Shown: one piece after another, positions 51,773 through 62,063 of the stretch
How positions within the stretch are numbered: the stretch's first letter is position 1
How the letters are laid out: each line of letters opens with the position of its first letter
Assembly: GCF_000158095.2 (NCBI RefSeq)
Contig: NZ_CM011002.1
Location: forward strand, 186,001 to 250,000
DNA length: 64,000 nucleotides
Origin: Roseibium alexandrii DFL-11
Lineage (GTDB): Bacteria; Pseudomonadota; Alphaproteobacteria; Rhizobiales; Stappiaceae
Reading direction: 5' to 3'
The notes under the pieces: model-generated
Database searches by the model: none
Told to the model about the DNA's origin: nothing
What the model saw: the letters and a program-made list of their open reading frames with translations, nothing else
Translations under genes and position numbers: made by a program

Positions 51773-54205
51773 ATGCGTTTTATCCAGCTTCTGGGCACAT
51801 TTTTGATCTTCTGGACAGCGGCTGCGCTGCCCATTGCACCTGCTTCAGCGCAAAATGGTGACGCCGAACAAACCGATGCATTGGGGCTACCGTCATCGGC
51901 GGATGAGCTTTTTACCCGGGCAACCCATGCGCTTGAGCAAGGTACGGTCTCGATCCGGACGTTGGAGCTATTGCGCAGCCAGTTGGTCTCAGTTCGGGAC
52001 CGCCATGCTGCCATCGTCAATCTGGGAAGCGTTGAGGCGGATACCTTGCAGGCTCAGCTTGATGCTCTCGGGCCCGTTCCCCCGAGCGGTCAAAAGGAAG
52101 CCGATGATATTGCGGCGCGCCGCGCCGAGCTGATCAATGCCGTTGCTGACGCCAATGCGCCGGTCATTCAGGCAAAAGAGATTCAATTCCGCGCTGCTGC
52201 CCTGATCCACGCTATTGATCGGCATATACGCACCAAAACCCTCGACCAACTCACGCAGCGTTTTCCGTCTCCCGTCTTTCTTTCGACCTGGAGTTCGGCT
52301 GCTGCCGAAATTCAGCAGTACCAGCAACGTCTTCAGCGGGACATTCAGAATCAGTTGGCCCGGCCGAGTGTTTCCAAATCGCTCGGGCAGACTGTCCCTA
52401 TTTCAATTGCACTTGTGGTGTTTGGCCTGGCCTTCTTGTTCTGGCTCCGGTTTCCGATACACCGCTTTCTTCTGAGGTTTAGCCTGCAGCAGGAAGGGGG
52501 CTTTCGGGTCATCCTGGCGGCGGTGTTGTACAATCTGAGTTATCTGATTTTGCCCGCAATCGGCCTGATCTCCTTCCTGGCCGTCATCCGGATCCTTGAT
52601 ATTCAGCCCAATGCGGCCCGAACCGCACTGATCGCAGCGCCCGCGTCTGCATTGGCGGTTGTGCTTGCCATGTGGCTCGGACACACACTGTTCGCGCCGG
52701 AGCAAACCCGATGGCGTCTTTTGGATCTTGAAGAGCGAAGCGCGAAACGCGGGCTGTGGTTCTGCTTGGGTCTCGGCATTTTCCTGATGCTGGAAATCAC
52801 TCTGGAAGCGCTGCAGAGGGACAATGCGTTTGGCGAAGCTGCGCTGTCTGTGATCTCGTTGCCCCTCATCGCTGCGGCATCCATTTTTCTTTGGTCACTC
52901 GCTGGGGTTTTGAGGCCGAATACGCCCGCCGCGGATGCTGGTCAGCCTGAAGCAGAAGACCCGGACGAGGAGGATGAAGCCGGGGTGGAAGAAGCCTCGG
53001 TCAATCCGCGGGACTCCGGTTTTCTGTTTTCAATGTCCGTGCTGATGAAGGCATCCGCTGTGATTGCCTTCATTTTGACCCTGGCCGGGTATGTCTTGAT
53101 GGCCCGGGCGGCAATTATCCCGATGATCGTGACACTCGCTCAACTCGGGCTTGGGTTCATGTTCTATCACCTGGCGCTTGCCTTGGTGCGGACGGCGACC
53201 AAAAGGGATGCAACGGAGCCGGTTCCCATCCTCATTTCGCTCGGCTTGATAATCGCTCTGGTCATTGTGTTTGCTCCGCTGATCGCCATGACTTGGGGCG
53301 CGCGGCCAACCGATATTGCAGATGCCTGGCGGTTGTTTATGGGGGGCGTCCAGCTGGGTGACATCCGGCTGTCGCTTGACACGCTGCTGATCTTGATCGT
53401 GGTTTTCGGCGCTGGGGTTTTGGTCACGCGCTGGCTGAAACGACTATTGCGGACGTCCGTTCTTCCGCAAACGCGTATGGACATTGGTGCGCAGACAGCC
53501 ATCGTCACTGGAACCGGGTATGTCGGCTTGACGCTGGCGGCGTTGATTGCGGTTTCCACCGCTGGTCTCAATCTCTCCAGCCTCGCAGTGGTCGCCGGTG
53601 CGCTGTCTGTTGGCATTGGTTTTGGCCTCCAGACAATTGTCTCCAACTTTGTCTCCGGGATCATTTTGCTGGTTGAACGCCCGATCAAGGAAGGTGACTG
53701 GATCGAAGTCTCGGGGCAGTCGGGATATGTTCGGAAAATCTCAGTGCGGTCGACGCGGATCGAAACGTTTGATCGTCATGATGTCATCATTCCGAACTCG
53801 GATCTGATTGCCGGCACGGTGCGCAACATGACGCTGAGCAACAAGACCGGCCGCCTGATGCTTCCGATTAGAGTCGCCTACGGCAGCGATCTGGAAAAAG
53901 TGAAAGAAATCCTGACCAACGCCGCGCGGGCGCATTACACGATTGCCCGGTATCCATATCCGTTCGTCTTGTTCATCGGGATGGGCGACAGTGCGCTCAA
54001 TCTGGAACTTCGATGTTATTTGAAGGATGTAAACAACATCCTGACCACCCAGTCTGACCTTTATTTCACGATCTACAACGAGCTCGGCAAGGCAGGCATC
54101 GAAATCCCGTTCCCGCAGCAGGATGTTCATTTCAAGGATATGGACAAGCTGATTTCAGCCTTGGCAAAACGGGAAGAGGCAGATGGAACACCGGCCTCTT
54201 CGTGA
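51773..54205 (+). CDS. Large MscS-family mechanosensitive channel with DUF3772-like domain
   Basis: 810 aa from the ATG at 51773 (a TTG precedes it). A signal peptide (LGTFLIFWTAAALPIAPASA) leads to a periplasmic helical domain (about 30-200, DUF3772-like), then about ten membrane helices with an acidic Asp/Glu loop at about 390-415. The MscS core near the end includes AVVAGALSVGIGFGLQTIVSNFVSGIILLVERPIKEGDWIEV, the pore helix and beta domain, then IPNSDLI. It relieves turgor on osmotic downshock. Long N-terminal extensions as in MscK/YbdG relatives modify gating. Confidence 0.93.
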   Translation: MRFIQLLGTFLIFWTAAALPIAPASAQNGDAEQTDALGLPSSADELFTRATHALEQGTVSIRTLELLRSQLVSVRDRHAAIVNLGSVEADTLQAQLDALGPVPPSGQKEADDIAARRAELINAVADANAPVIQAKEIQFRAAALIHAIDRHIRTKTLDQLTQRFPSPVFLSTWSSAAAEIQQYQQRLQRDIQNQLARPSVSKSLGQTVPISIALVVFGLAFLFWLRFPIHRFLLRFSLQQEGGFRVILAAVLYNLSYLILPAIGLISFLAVIRILDIQPNAARTALIAAPASALAVVLAMWLGHTLFAPEQTRWRLLDLEERSAKRGLWFCLGLGIFLMLEITLEALQRDNAFGEAALSVISLPLIAAASIFLWSLAGVLRPNTPAADAGQPEAEDPDEEDEAGVEEASVNPRDSGFLFSMSVLMKASAVIAFILTLAGYVLMARAAIIPMIVTLAQLGLGFMFYHLALALVRTATKRDATEPVPILISLGLIIALVIVFAPLIAMTWGARPTDIADAWRLFMGGVQLGDIRLSLDTLLILIVVFGAGVLVTRWLKRLLRTSVLPQTRMDIGAQTAIVTGTGYVGLTLAALIAVSTAGLNLSSLAVVAGALSVGIGFGLQTIVSNFVSGIILLVERPIKEGDWIEVSGQSGYVRKISVRSTRIETFDRHDVIIPNSDLIAGTVRNMTLSNKTGRLMLPIRVAYGSDLEKVKEILTNAARAHYTIARYPYPFVLFIGMGDSALNLELRCYLKDVNNILTTQSDLYFTIYNELGKAGIEIPFPQQDVHFKDMDKLISALAKREEADGTPASS

Positions 54206-54212
54206 AGCCTGA

Positions 54213-55151
54213 TCAGACCAGTTCTGCTGCAATTCTTGCGGCGAGACGCGCATTGTTGCGCACCAGCGCAATGTTGGTGTCGAGGCTGCGGCCATCGGTC
54301 AGCTCAAGGATGTTGCCGAGGACGAACGGTGTTACTCCCTTGCCGGTCACATTCTGCTCGGCTGCTGTCTTGATGGCCGCGTCGATGAAACCTGACATTT
54401 CATTGCGGGGAATTTCATCCGTCTCCGGGACCGGGTTGGTGATCAGCACACCGCCATGATCTGAAAAGTTCTCCCGCACCTTCAAAAGCACACCGATCTC
54501 GTTCGGCGTATCAAGACGGTAAGGAGCGCTGAGGCCGCTTTCGCGGGACCAGAAGGCAGGCAATTCGTCAGTCCCGTAGGCAACGACCGGAACGCCTTTT
54601 GTTTCGAGTACCTCAAGGGTTTTCGGAATGTCCAAAAGCGCTTTGGCGCCAGCACACACGACACAGACAGGCGTGCGGGCGAGTTCATCGAGGTCCGCTG
54701 AGATGTCGAAGCTTTGCTCTGCGCCCTTGTGCACACCGCCGATGCCACCCGTCGCGAAGACTTTGATGCCAGCTGCGTGAGCCGCCATCATCGTCGCGGC
54801 TACCGTAGTTGCTCCGTAGCGGCCAGTCGCAAGCGCAAAAGTGAGATCCGCCCGTGAGCACTTCATGACATCTTCCGCCTGTGCAAGCCGGTCGAGATCC
54901 GCGTCGGACAGGCCGACATGGATCTTTCCGTCCATGATGGCAATCGTTGCCGGAACAGCACCGTTTTCCCGAATATCGGCTTCGACTTGCCGTGCCGTTT
55001 CAACGTTCCGCGGGAATGGCATGCCGTGAGTGATGATGGTCGATTCCAGCGCAACGAGCGGCTTGTTGGCGGCGAGCGCATCACGGACTTCGTCGCTGTA
55101 GACGATCACGTTTTTCAAAGCGGCGGATTGGGCGGGGTGTGTCACAAGCAA
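54213..55151 (-). CDS. psuG: Pseudouridine-5'-phosphate glycosidase PsuG
   Basis: 312 aa. ALESTIITHGMPFPRNVETA and GAVPATIAIMDGKIHVGL are the family N-terminal motifs; GGIGGVHKGAEQSFDISADLDELARTPVCVVCAGAKALLDI and TNPVPETDEIPRNEM follow. PsuG splits pseudouridine 5'-phosphate into uracil and ribose 5-phosphate. It lies 100 bases downstream of the pseudouridine kinase gene, and the two make a complete salvage pathway. It converges with the MscS gene, with 7 bases between stops. Confidence 0.95.
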   Translation of the reverse strand: MLVTHPAQSAALKNVIVYSDEVRDALAANKPLVALESTIITHGMPFPRNVETARQVEADIRENGAVPATIAIMDGKIHVGLSDADLDRLAQAEDVMKCSRADLTFALATGRYGATTVAATMMAAHAAGIKVFATGGIGGVHKGAEQSFDISADLDELARTPVCVVCAGAKALLDIPKTLEVLETKGVPVVAYGTDELPAFWSRESGLSAPYRLDTPNEIGVLLKVRENFSDHGGVLITNPVPETDEIPRNEMSGFIDAAIKTAAEQNVTGKGVTPFVLGNILELTDGRSLDTNIALVRNNARLAARIAAELV

Positions 55152-55251
55152 AAGCCTTTTAGATGTGTGGCAGGTCGGCCGGAGCCGGGGGAATTTTGCG
55201 CCTTATAGACATCTGAACAAAAATCGCCAAGAACGGTATTTGTCCATTTGG

Positions 55252-56196
55252 TCAAATTTCATTGAGGGTTGCAAGGGCGTCCCATGATAATCCTTCTGCC
55301 AGGGCTCCGGTGCTTTTCAGTGTGATGGCGGCGGCCCGAAGCCCTAACGGCACGGCATCGTTCAGATGATACCCGCGGCAGAGGCCGGCAATCGTTCCGG
55401 CGGTCAAAGCATCTCCGGCACCGGTCACGTCAACGATTTGGGTTGCAAGGGTCTTATGAGCGGTGATTGCCTCTACGTTGAGGACAAGCACATCGGATTT
55501 GCCATTGGTCAGGACCACCCGCTTAGCGCCGAGGTATTGAAGGTCGCGGAGCAGGTCTTCGCTCGATGTCTCTGTGCTCTTGCCCGTCATGGCGAGCGCT
55601 TCGCCGCGATTGAGCATCAGGCAATGGAGTTTGGGAAGCAGCGGCAGCAGCCGGGTGGCTTTGGAATTGGAAACAGCGTTTGCGACCAATCTGCCTTTAG
55701 GCGCGCGATCAGAAACGGACTTCAAGAGCTGATCCGGCAGGTTTGCATCGATGAACCACAGCCCGGTTTTCAAGGACGCTGGGAGCGCATCGAAGACCGG
55801 ATCAAAGAGATCTGGCGGAGCTTCGCTCAGCACCCGGTCATCCACGCTTGCAGCAGCGAGCGACCCGTCCGGATTGTGAAAGGCAATGTATTGACCCGTC
55901 GAAAATCCGGTGCGTTCCAGGGTGTAAAGCTCGATCCCATCGGCGGTCAGTTGCTCCGATAAGCTCGCCCCAGCGCCATCGGCTCCAATTGCACCGGCAA
56001 GCCCGGTTGGAATGTCCAGCCGAACAAGTGTCCTTGCAATGTTGGTCGCAACTCCGCCGGGCTTTGCAGTCAGCTTCGCCGGTGTTGACGTTTCCGGGCG
56101 ATAGGCCTCGCTGGCATGGGCAAGCGTATCATAGTGGATTGCGCCGGTACACAAGACCGGTAGGGGAGAAAAAGGAAACACGTTTGTCATCATCAC
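55252..56196 (-). CDS. psuK: PfkB-family kinase, probable pseudouridine kinase PsuK
   Basis: 314 aa. PfkB signatures are PGGVATNIARTLVRLDIPTGLAGAIGADGAG near 47-77 and the catalytic VDVTGAGDALTAGTIAGL near the C-terminus, with Asp of GAGD as base. PfkB kinases vary in substrate, but the neighbouring psuG makes pseudouridine the best guess. The first few codons (MMMTNVF) leave the exact start open. Confidence 0.9.
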   Translation of the reverse strand: MMMTNVFPFSPLPVLCTGAIHYDTLAHASEAYRPETSTPAKLTAKPGGVATNIARTLVRLDIPTGLAGAIGADGAGASLSEQLTADGIELYTLERTGFSTGQYIAFHNPDGSLAAASVDDRVLSEAPPDLFDPVFDALPASLKTGLWFIDANLPDQLLKSVSDRAPKGRLVANAVSNSKATRLLPLLPKLHCLMLNRGEALAMTGKSTETSSEDLLRDLQYLGAKRVVLTNGKSDVLVLNVEAITAHKTLATQIVDVTGAGDALTAGTIAGLCRGYHLNDAVPLGLRAAAITLKSTGALAEGLSWDALATLNEI

Positions 56197-56380
56197 ATCA
56201 ATAGGCGAGGGAGTGCCATTTCCGCTTTGACATCCCTGCAGAAAACTTGAAGACCGGCGGGCTAACAGATTGCGCCTTTGTCCGCAACCAGCCGGTCACT
56301 CTGTGATTCTCTCACGCTGCCCGGTCTCCGAATGTTCCAAATTTAACTTACCTTGCGTTATTCTTTATACATTCATATGA

Positions 56381-56395
56381 GAACATATTGGAAAC
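56381..56395. promoter_or_regulatory. Candidate LexA (SOS) box 1 of recA
   Basis: GAAC-ATATTGG-AAAC matches the alphaproteobacterial LexA direct repeat GAAC-N7-GAAC with one mismatch, 120 bases before the recA start. Confidence 0.5.
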
Positions 56396-56447
56396 AAAAG
56401 GCAAATTCCATTTAAATACCAAACGGTTTTGGGGGCTTGAAAAATGA

Positions 56448-56462
56448 GAACAAAATAAGTAC
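56448..56462. promoter_or_regulatory. Candidate LexA (SOS) box 2 of recA
   Basis: GAAC-AAAATAA-GTAC, one mismatch from GAAC-N7-GAAC. It is 53 bases before the start codon, a good position to block transcription. Confidence 0.5.
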
Positions 56463-56514
56463 AAAGGAGCGGATTGAAACAGAGCGTCCATCATGGAATA
56501 AGGAGCGTTCAGCC

Positions 56515-57582
56515 ATGTCGCAAAGTACACTTCGTCTCGTAGAAAGCAGCCAGATGGACAAGACAAAAGCGCTTGATGCAGCGCTCAGCCAGATTGAACG
56601 GGCCTTTGGTAAAGGCTCCATCATGCGAATGGGCCAGGGGCAGGTCGTGGAGGTTCAATCAGTCTCCACCGGGTCGCTTGGTCTTGACATCGCCCTTGGC
56701 ATTGGCGGTCTGCCGAAAGGCCGGATCGTCGAGATCTACGGGCCGGAATCGTCCGGTAAGACGACACTGGCTCTGCACACGGTGGCCGAAGCGCAAAAGA
56801 CCGGCGGCATTTGTGCCTTCATCGATGCCGAGCACGCGCTTGACCCGATTTACGCCCGCAAGCTGGGTGTTGATATCGACAACCTGCTCATTTCCCAGCC
56901 GGATGCCGGGGAACAGGCTCTGGAAATTGCCGATACGCTTGTCCGCTCCGGCGCGATCGATGTGTTGGTGATCGATTCGGTTGCTGCATTGACGCCGAAG
57001 GCCGAGCTCGAAGGCGAAATGGGCGACAGCCTGCCCGGTATGCAGGCGCGTTTGATGAGCCAGGCCCTGCGGAAGCTGACGGCGTCGATTTCCAAGTCAA
57101 AATGCATGGTGATCTTTATCAATCAGATCCGGATGAAGATTGGTGTGATGTTTGGCTCACCGGAAACCACTACCGGCGGCAACGCCTTGAAATTTTACGC
57201 CTCCGTCCGTCTGGACATCCGCCGGATCGGTGCGATCAAGGACAAGGATGAAGTCGTCGGCAACCAGACCCGTGTCAAAGTGGTCAAGAACAAGCTTGCG
57301 CCGCCATTCCGTCAGGTTGAGTTCGACATCATTTACGGTGAGGGCGTGTCAAAGATGGGCGAGTTGATCGATCTAGGCGTCAAGGGCGGCATTGTCGAGA
57401 AGTCGGGCGCATGGTTCTCCTACAACAGCCAGCGGCTCGGCCAGGGTCGTGAGAATTCGAAGCAGTTCCTGCGCGAAAACAAAGAAATTGCAGACGAGAT
57501 TGAATTGTCTATCCGCCAGAACGCCGGGCTCATCGCCGAGGCGATCATTGACCCGGCTGGCGGTGAAGAGGACGACGATTAA
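56515..57582 (+). CDS. recA: Recombinase RecA
   Basis: 355 aa from the ATG at 56515 (AAGGAG about 9 bases upstream); the frame starts at 56437, but those residues are not RecA and overlap an SOS box. Walker A is GPESSGKT (76-83), and the core includes [36 protein letters not shown] and [19 protein letters not shown]. RecA drives strand exchange and LexA self-cleavage. It is followed by a strong terminator. Confidence 0.99.
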   Translation: MSQSTLRLVESSQMDKTKALDAALSQIERAFGKGSIMRMGQGQVVEVQSVSTGSLGLDIALGIGGLPKGRIVEIYGPESSGKTTLALHTVAEAQKTGGICAFIDAEHALDPIYARKLGVDIDNLLISQPDAGEQALEIADTLVRSGAIDVLVIDSVAALTPKAELEGEMGDSLPGMQARLMSQALRKLTASISKSKCMVIFINQIRMKIGVMFGSPETTTGGNALKFYASVRLDIRRIGAIKDKDEVVGNQTRVKVVKNKLAPPFRQVEFDIIYGEGVSKMGELIDLGVKGGIVEKSGAWFSYNSQRLGQGRENSKQFLRENKEIADEIELSIRQNAGLIAEAIIDPAGGEEDDD

Positions 57583-57649
57583 GTTCGACCCGCATTTAGA
57601 TCGAAAACATTAGCTGTTCTAGTCGGAATTGGCGGTTTTCAGAATTCAA

Positions 57650-57683
57650 GAGCCCTTCCGGAGCTGATCCGGGAGGGCTTTTT
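57650..57683 (+). terminator. Rho-independent terminator after recA
   Basis: Stem AGCCCTTCCGGA / TCCGGGAGGGCT (one G-T pair) with a 5-base loop, followed by a T run. It is 68 bases after the recA stop. Confidence 0.93.
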
Positions 57684-57853
57684 GTGGTCCGGGCACTCTC
57701 CGTCGATTGCTGTCGCGAACCCCGTATGAAACTTCGATCCGAACCGCAGAATCTCGGGGGCAGACCGCTGGACACACCGAGTGCCGAAAGTTAAAAGGCT
57801 GTTCCGGTGCGCAGGGATTGTCCCTGACACGCACCTTTGTCGATGTTTCTTTA

Positions 57854-57871
57854 GGGCCCGGACGCGGGCCC
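57854..57871 (+). promoter_or_regulatory. GC hairpin in the alaS leader
   Basis: Perfect GGGCCCG / CGGGCCC stem with a GACG loop, 19 bases before the alaS start. It has no T run, so it may affect translation or mRNA stability. Confidence 0.4.
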
Positions 57872-57890
57872 GGATCTAAGCGAGACGTGA

Positions 57891-60548
57891 ATGACCGGCG
57901 TAAACGAAATCCGCTCCGCCTTTCTGGACTACTTCAAGGCCAACGATCACGAGGTGGTCGACTCCGGTCCGCTAGTGCCTCGCAACGATCCGACCTTGAT
58001 GTTCGCAAATGCGGGCATGAACCAGTTCAAGAACGTCTTTACCGGGCTGGAGACGCGGGATTACAGCCGGGCCGTTACTGCCCAAAAGGTCGTGCGTGCG
58101 GGCGGCAAGCACAACGATCTCGACAATGTTGGTTATACCGCGCGCCACCACACATTCTTCGAAATGCTCGGCAATTTCTCCTTCGGCGACTATTTCAAGG
58201 AACGCGCGATTGAGCTCGCCTGGAACCTGATAACCAAGGAGTACGGTCTTCCGAAGGACCGCCTGCTGGTGACGGTGTATGCAGAAGATGATGACGCGGC
58301 AGTGTTCTGGAAAAAGATCGCCGGTCTTTCTGACGACAAGATTATCCGCATCCCGACGTCCGACAATTTCTGGACAATGGGGGACACCGGTCCGTGTGGC
58401 CCGTGTTCGGAAATTTTCTACGATCACGGCGATCATATCTGGGGCGGCCCTCCAGGAACGCCGGAAGAAGATGGCGACCGGTTTGTCGAGATCTGGAACC
58501 TCGTCTTCATGCAGTACGAGCAGACACCGGATTCGCGTCTCGATTTGCCGCGCCCGTCCATCGACACAGGCATGGGCATTGAGCGTCTTGCGACCGTTCT
58601 CCAAGGCGTCCACAACAACTATGACATCGATCTGTTTCGGGCGTTGATCTCCGCTTCCGAGCACGAAACAGGTGTTGAGGCGTCCGGCGATGCGCTGTCG
58701 AGCCACCGGGTGATCTCGGATCACCTGCGCTCCACCAGCTTTTTGATCGCCGACGGCGTGTTGCCGTCGAACGAGGGCCGCGGCTACGTTCTGCGCCGGA
58801 TCATGCGCCGCGGTATGCGTCACGCCCATTTGTTGGGCGCGCGCGATCCGCTGATGCACAAGCTGGTCCCGTCGCTGATCCGTGAAATGGGCCGTGCTTA
58901 TCCCGAGCTAACGCGTGCCGAGGCGTTGATCACCGAAACCTTGAAGCTGGAAGAAACCCGGTTCCGCAAAACACTGGAGCGGGGGCTTGGATTGCTGGAC
59001 ACAGCAACCGAAGATCTGACCGCGGGTGGACAACTCGACGGCGAAACGGCCTTCAAGCTCTATGACACATACGGTTTCCCGCTGGATCTGACGCAGGATG
59101 CCTTGCGTGTCCGGGATATCACCGTCGATACCGACGGTTTTGATGCTGCTATGGAGCGCCAGAAAGCGGAAGCGCGTGCAGCCTGGTCTGGATCCGGCGG
59201 TGCGGCTACCGAAGCCGTCTGGTTTGCCATGAAGGAAAAATACGGTGCCACCGATTTCCTCGGGTATGAGACGGAAGTCGCCGAAGGTATCGTTGCGGGC
59301 TTAGCGGCAGATGACGCGGAGACCAATGAACTGAAAGCTGGTGAGACCGGTTTTGTCGTTTTAAATCAGACGCCGTTCTATGGAGAGAGCGGCGGTCAGG
59401 TCGGCGACACCGGCGTGATGACGGCACCTGGTGTGAAGATCACGGTCACCGATACACAAAAGAAGGCTGACGGTCTTTTTGTGCATGTCGTGACTGTTGA
59501 CGAAGGTACCGTAACGCCTGAGCTCGCACTGGAGTTGAAGGTGGATCACGACCGGCGTTCGGCTGTCCGGTCGAACCACACGGCAACCCACCTTGTGCAT
59601 GAAGCTTTGCGTGAAGTCCTTGGAACGCACGTCGCCCAGAAAGGCTCGCTGGTCTCGCCGGACCGTTTGCGCTTCGATTTCTCTCATCCCAAGCCGATGA
59701 GTGACGACGAGCTGGCGATTGTCGAGACCTTCGCCAATGAAATCATTCTGCAGAATGCGTCTGTTGAAACCCGTTTGATGGCTGTTGATGACGCGATCGA
59801 GGCTGGCGCCATGGCGCTGTTCGGTGAGAAATACGGCGAAGAAGTCCGCGTCGTCTCCATGGGTACAGCGCTTCATGGCGACAAGACCGGCAAGCCTTAT
59901 TCACTTGAGCTTTGCGGCGGAACGCATGTCAAACGGACGGGCGACATTGGCCTTGTAACACTTGTTTCCGAAGGCGCGGTGGCCGCTGGCGTGCGCCGGA
60001 TCGAGGCCCTGACCGGGGCTGAAGCGCGGACTTACCTCGATACGCAAGACAAGCGGCTTCGCGAAGTCGCCGGGATCCTGAAGGTGGGCACTGGGGATGT
60101 TCCATCCCGTGTTGCTCAGCTTGTCGAGGAACGGCGTAAGCTGGAAAAGGAACTGGCGGACGCACGCAAGAAGCTTGCAATGGGCGGCGGCGCGGACGGC
60201 GGAACTCCGGTCAAGGATGCCGGCAGTTTCAAACTGATGGCCCGCACCGTCGAAGGCATCAACCCGAAGGACCTGAAAGGCATGGCCGACGAAGCCAAGA
60301 CCCAGCTTGGGTCCGGCGTTGTTGTGCTCATCAACGTCGCGGAAGATGGGAAAGCAGCCATCGTCACTGCGGTGACGAGGGATTTGACCGAAAAGGTGAG
60401 TGCCGTGGATCTGGTGCGGATCGGGTCTGAAGCGCTCGGCGGTCGTGGCGGCGGCGGCCGCCCGGACATGGCGCAGGCCGGTGGCCCGGATGGATCAAAG
60501 GCCGAGAGTGCCGTTTCTGCGATTGAGGCGCATTTGGCTGGTCTTTGA
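57891..60548 (+). CDS. alaS: Alanine--tRNA ligase AlaS
   Basis: 885 aa, usual length. Catalytic motifs include [32 protein letters not shown] and [10 protein letters not shown]. The editing domain has HTATHL, with the later CGGTH completing the metal site. The C-Ala domain carries Gly-rich [16 protein letters not shown]. It charges tRNA-Ala and removes wrongly attached Ser and Gly. It follows recA, a common arrangement in alphaproteobacteria. Confidence 0.99.
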   Translation: MTGVNEIRSAFLDYFKANDHEVVDSGPLVPRNDPTLMFANAGMNQFKNVFTGLETRDYSRAVTAQKVVRAGGKHNDLDNVGYTARHHTFFEMLGNFSFGDYFKERAIELAWNLITKEYGLPKDRLLVTVYAEDDDAAVFWKKIAGLSDDKIIRIPTSDNFWTMGDTGPCGPCSEIFYDHGDHIWGGPPGTPEEDGDRFVEIWNLVFMQYEQTPDSRLDLPRPSIDTGMGIERLATVLQGVHNNYDIDLFRALISASEHETGVEASGDALSSHRVISDHLRSTSFLIADGVLPSNEGRGYVLRRIMRRGMRHAHLLGARDPLMHKLVPSLIREMGRAYPELTRAEALITETLKLEETRFRKTLERGLGLLDTATEDLTAGGQLDGETAFKLYDTYGFPLDLTQDALRVRDITVDTDGFDAAMERQKAEARAAWSGSGGAATEAVWFAMKEKYGATDFLGYETEVAEGIVAGLAADDAETNELKAGETGFVVLNQTPFYGESGGQVGDTGVMTAPGVKITVTDTQKKADGLFVHVVTVDEGTVTPELALELKVDHDRRSAVRSNHTATHLVHEALREVLGTHVAQKGSLVSPDRLRFDFSHPKPMSDDELAIVETFANEIILQNASVETRLMAVDDAIEAGAMALFGEKYGEEVRVVSMGTALHGDKTGKPYSLELCGGTHVKRTGDIGLVTLVSEGAVAAGVRRIEALTGAEARTYLDTQDKRLREVAGILKVGTGDVPSRVAQLVEERRKLEKELADARKKLAMGGGADGGTPVKDAGSFKLMARTVEGINPKDLKGMADEAKTQLGSGVVVLINVAEDGKAAIVTAVTRDLTEKVSAVDLVRIGSEALGGRGGGGRPDMAQAGGPDGSKAESAVSAIEAHLAGL

Positions 60549-60575
60549 AACTGACCTGACAGCACACGGAACAGT

Positions 60576-60612
60576 AAAAGGAGCGGGAGCACACAGTCTT
60601 CCGCCCTTTTTG
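60576..60612 (+). terminator. Probable terminator after alaS
   Basis: AAAAGG-(A)-GCGG pairs with CCGC-CCTTTT around a 14-base loop, followed by TT. One bulged A; moderately strong. Confidence 0.55.
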
Positions 60613-60738
60613 TTATTGCTCCTTGTGCAGCTTGCCTATCTGCAGACATGCACTTGCGCTTCCGCAGGATAATTTTGCGCAACTCGAAACTTCGGCTATG
60701 TCTTTTAAAAAGTGAGTCCACTGCAAGCAGGACAACCT

Positions 60739-62013
60739 GTGCCCGGCCATGATTTTAAACGCGCACTCTACGAAGTGCTTGAAGATACCGGTAAACGCCG
60801 TCTTGCGGCGCAAAGCCTGCGCAATTTTCTGATCTTCCTGATTGTGGCAAATGTCGTGTTTGCCGTCTTGGAGACCGTGCCGGAAATCCGGGACACGTTC
60901 GGCCCGCATTTGAGGTTTTTACAGCTTGGCTCCGGCGTCATTTTTCTGATCGAATACCTATTGCGGCTCTACGTGGCGGACCTTCACCCGCCGATGCGCC
61001 GCTACGGACCGGTCGGGGCCCGGTTGCGCTATGCGCTTCATCCGGACGCGATTGTCGATCTCATAGGCGCATTGCCGTTGGTTCTCGTTCTGGTTTTGCC
61101 AAACCAGGCCGTGACGATGGTCGTCATCTTTCGTTTGTTGCGGTTCCTGAAGCTCGCCCGCTATTCCCCGGCGCTCCGATCGCTGATTTCCGCGGTTGCC
61201 GCAGAGCGCAAGGCGCTCATAGGATCCAGCATGATCATCTTTGGCGTGATCCTGATGGCCGCCACGCTGATGTATCTGATTGAACACAATCATCAGCCGG
61301 AGAAATTCCGCAGCATCCTGCACGGTATCTACTGGGCCATCACCACGGTGACCACGGTTGGCTACGGAGATGTCGTGCCAATCAGCAACCTCGGCAAGAT
61401 GGTCGGGGCGGTTGTCATGCTCATGGGTTATGGGTTGATTGCATTGCCGGTTGGCATCATTGCCTCAGCTTTTGCGCGCGAGATCCACAGCCGTGATTTT
61501 GTCGTCACTTGGTCCATGGTTGCCCGTGTGCCGCTGTTTGAAGATCTGAGCGCGACGGAAGTGGCGTCGGTTTCAAAACTTCTTCAAGCCTTCAACGTGC
61601 GCAAGGGGGCCACCATCGCCGAAGCTGGAGACATCGCTGACCGGATGTTTTTCATCACCAGCGGTGAAGTCGAAATCCGCACGGAACACGGGACGGTGTT
61701 CCTTGGCGAAGGAAATTTCTTCGGCGAACTGGCGCTCCTCAATCAGGCAGTTCGCAGAACAACGGTGGTCGCCTACCGGGATTGCCAGTTACTCGTGCTT
61801 GAGGCTGGCGCTCTGCAACAGCTGATGGATCAGGATGCGGCTCTGGCGAAGAAAATCATGGATGAGGCCCGGGAGCGGGTCGAGGCCGGCAAGAAGGTGC
61901 TCGGTGAAATCGCTGAAGAAGAACTGGAGCAGGCGGGCATCGTGCCTTCCGATGAAGATAACAATCTGCAGCCGGAGTTGTTCGAAGATGGCCGGCCCGT
62001 GAAGGCTGACTAG
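60739..62013 (+). CDS. Cyclic nucleotide-gated potassium channel (MlotiK1-like)
   Basis: 424 aa from the GTG at 60739, preferred for an AGGA site 8 bases upstream; a GTG at 60712 lacks one. Six membrane helices include an S4-like segment with spaced Arg/Lys (IFRLLRFLKLARYSPALRSL). The pore has TTVTTVGYGDVVP, the potassium filter. The C-terminal cyclic-nucleotide domain (about 270-390) has RMFFITSGEVEIRT and the phosphate-binding FFGELALLNQAVRRTTV. The family includes MlotiK1 of Mesorhizobium, opened by cAMP. Confidence 0.92.
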   Translation: MPGHDFKRALYEVLEDTGKRRLAAQSLRNFLIFLIVANVVFAVLETVPEIRDTFGPHLRFLQLGSGVIFLIEYLLRLYVADLHPPMRRYGPVGARLRYALHPDAIVDLIGALPLVLVLVLPNQAVTMVVIFRLLRFLKLARYSPALRSLISAVAAERKALIGSSMIIFGVILMAATLMYLIEHNHQPEKFRSILHGIYWAITTVTTVGYGDVVPISNLGKMVGAVVMLMGYGLIALPVGIIASAFAREIHSRDFVVTWSMVARVPLFEDLSATEVASVSKLLQAFNVRKGATIAEAGDIADRMFFITSGEVEIRTEHGTVFLGEGNFFGELALLNQAVRRTTVVAYRDCQLLVLEAGALQQLMDQDAALAKKIMDEARERVEAGKKVLGEIAEEELEQAGIVPSDEDNNLQPELFEDGRPVKAD

Positions 62014-62063
62014 AGCAGCACTCCGCTTAAAAGGCGCTGCCTATTGTCTGCGGCAAATGAAAA

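Larger units (their letters stand above)
56197..56514. other. recA upstream region
   Basis: 318 bases between psuK (divergent) and recA. No gene is supported. It contains two GAAC-type SOS box candidates at 56381-56395 and 56448-56462 and the recA leader. Confidence 0.65.
57583..57890. other. Region between recA and alaS
   Basis: 308 bases without a supportable gene. It holds the recA terminator (57650-57683), the alaS promoter and leader, and a GC-rich hairpin at 57854-57871. Confidence 0.6.
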
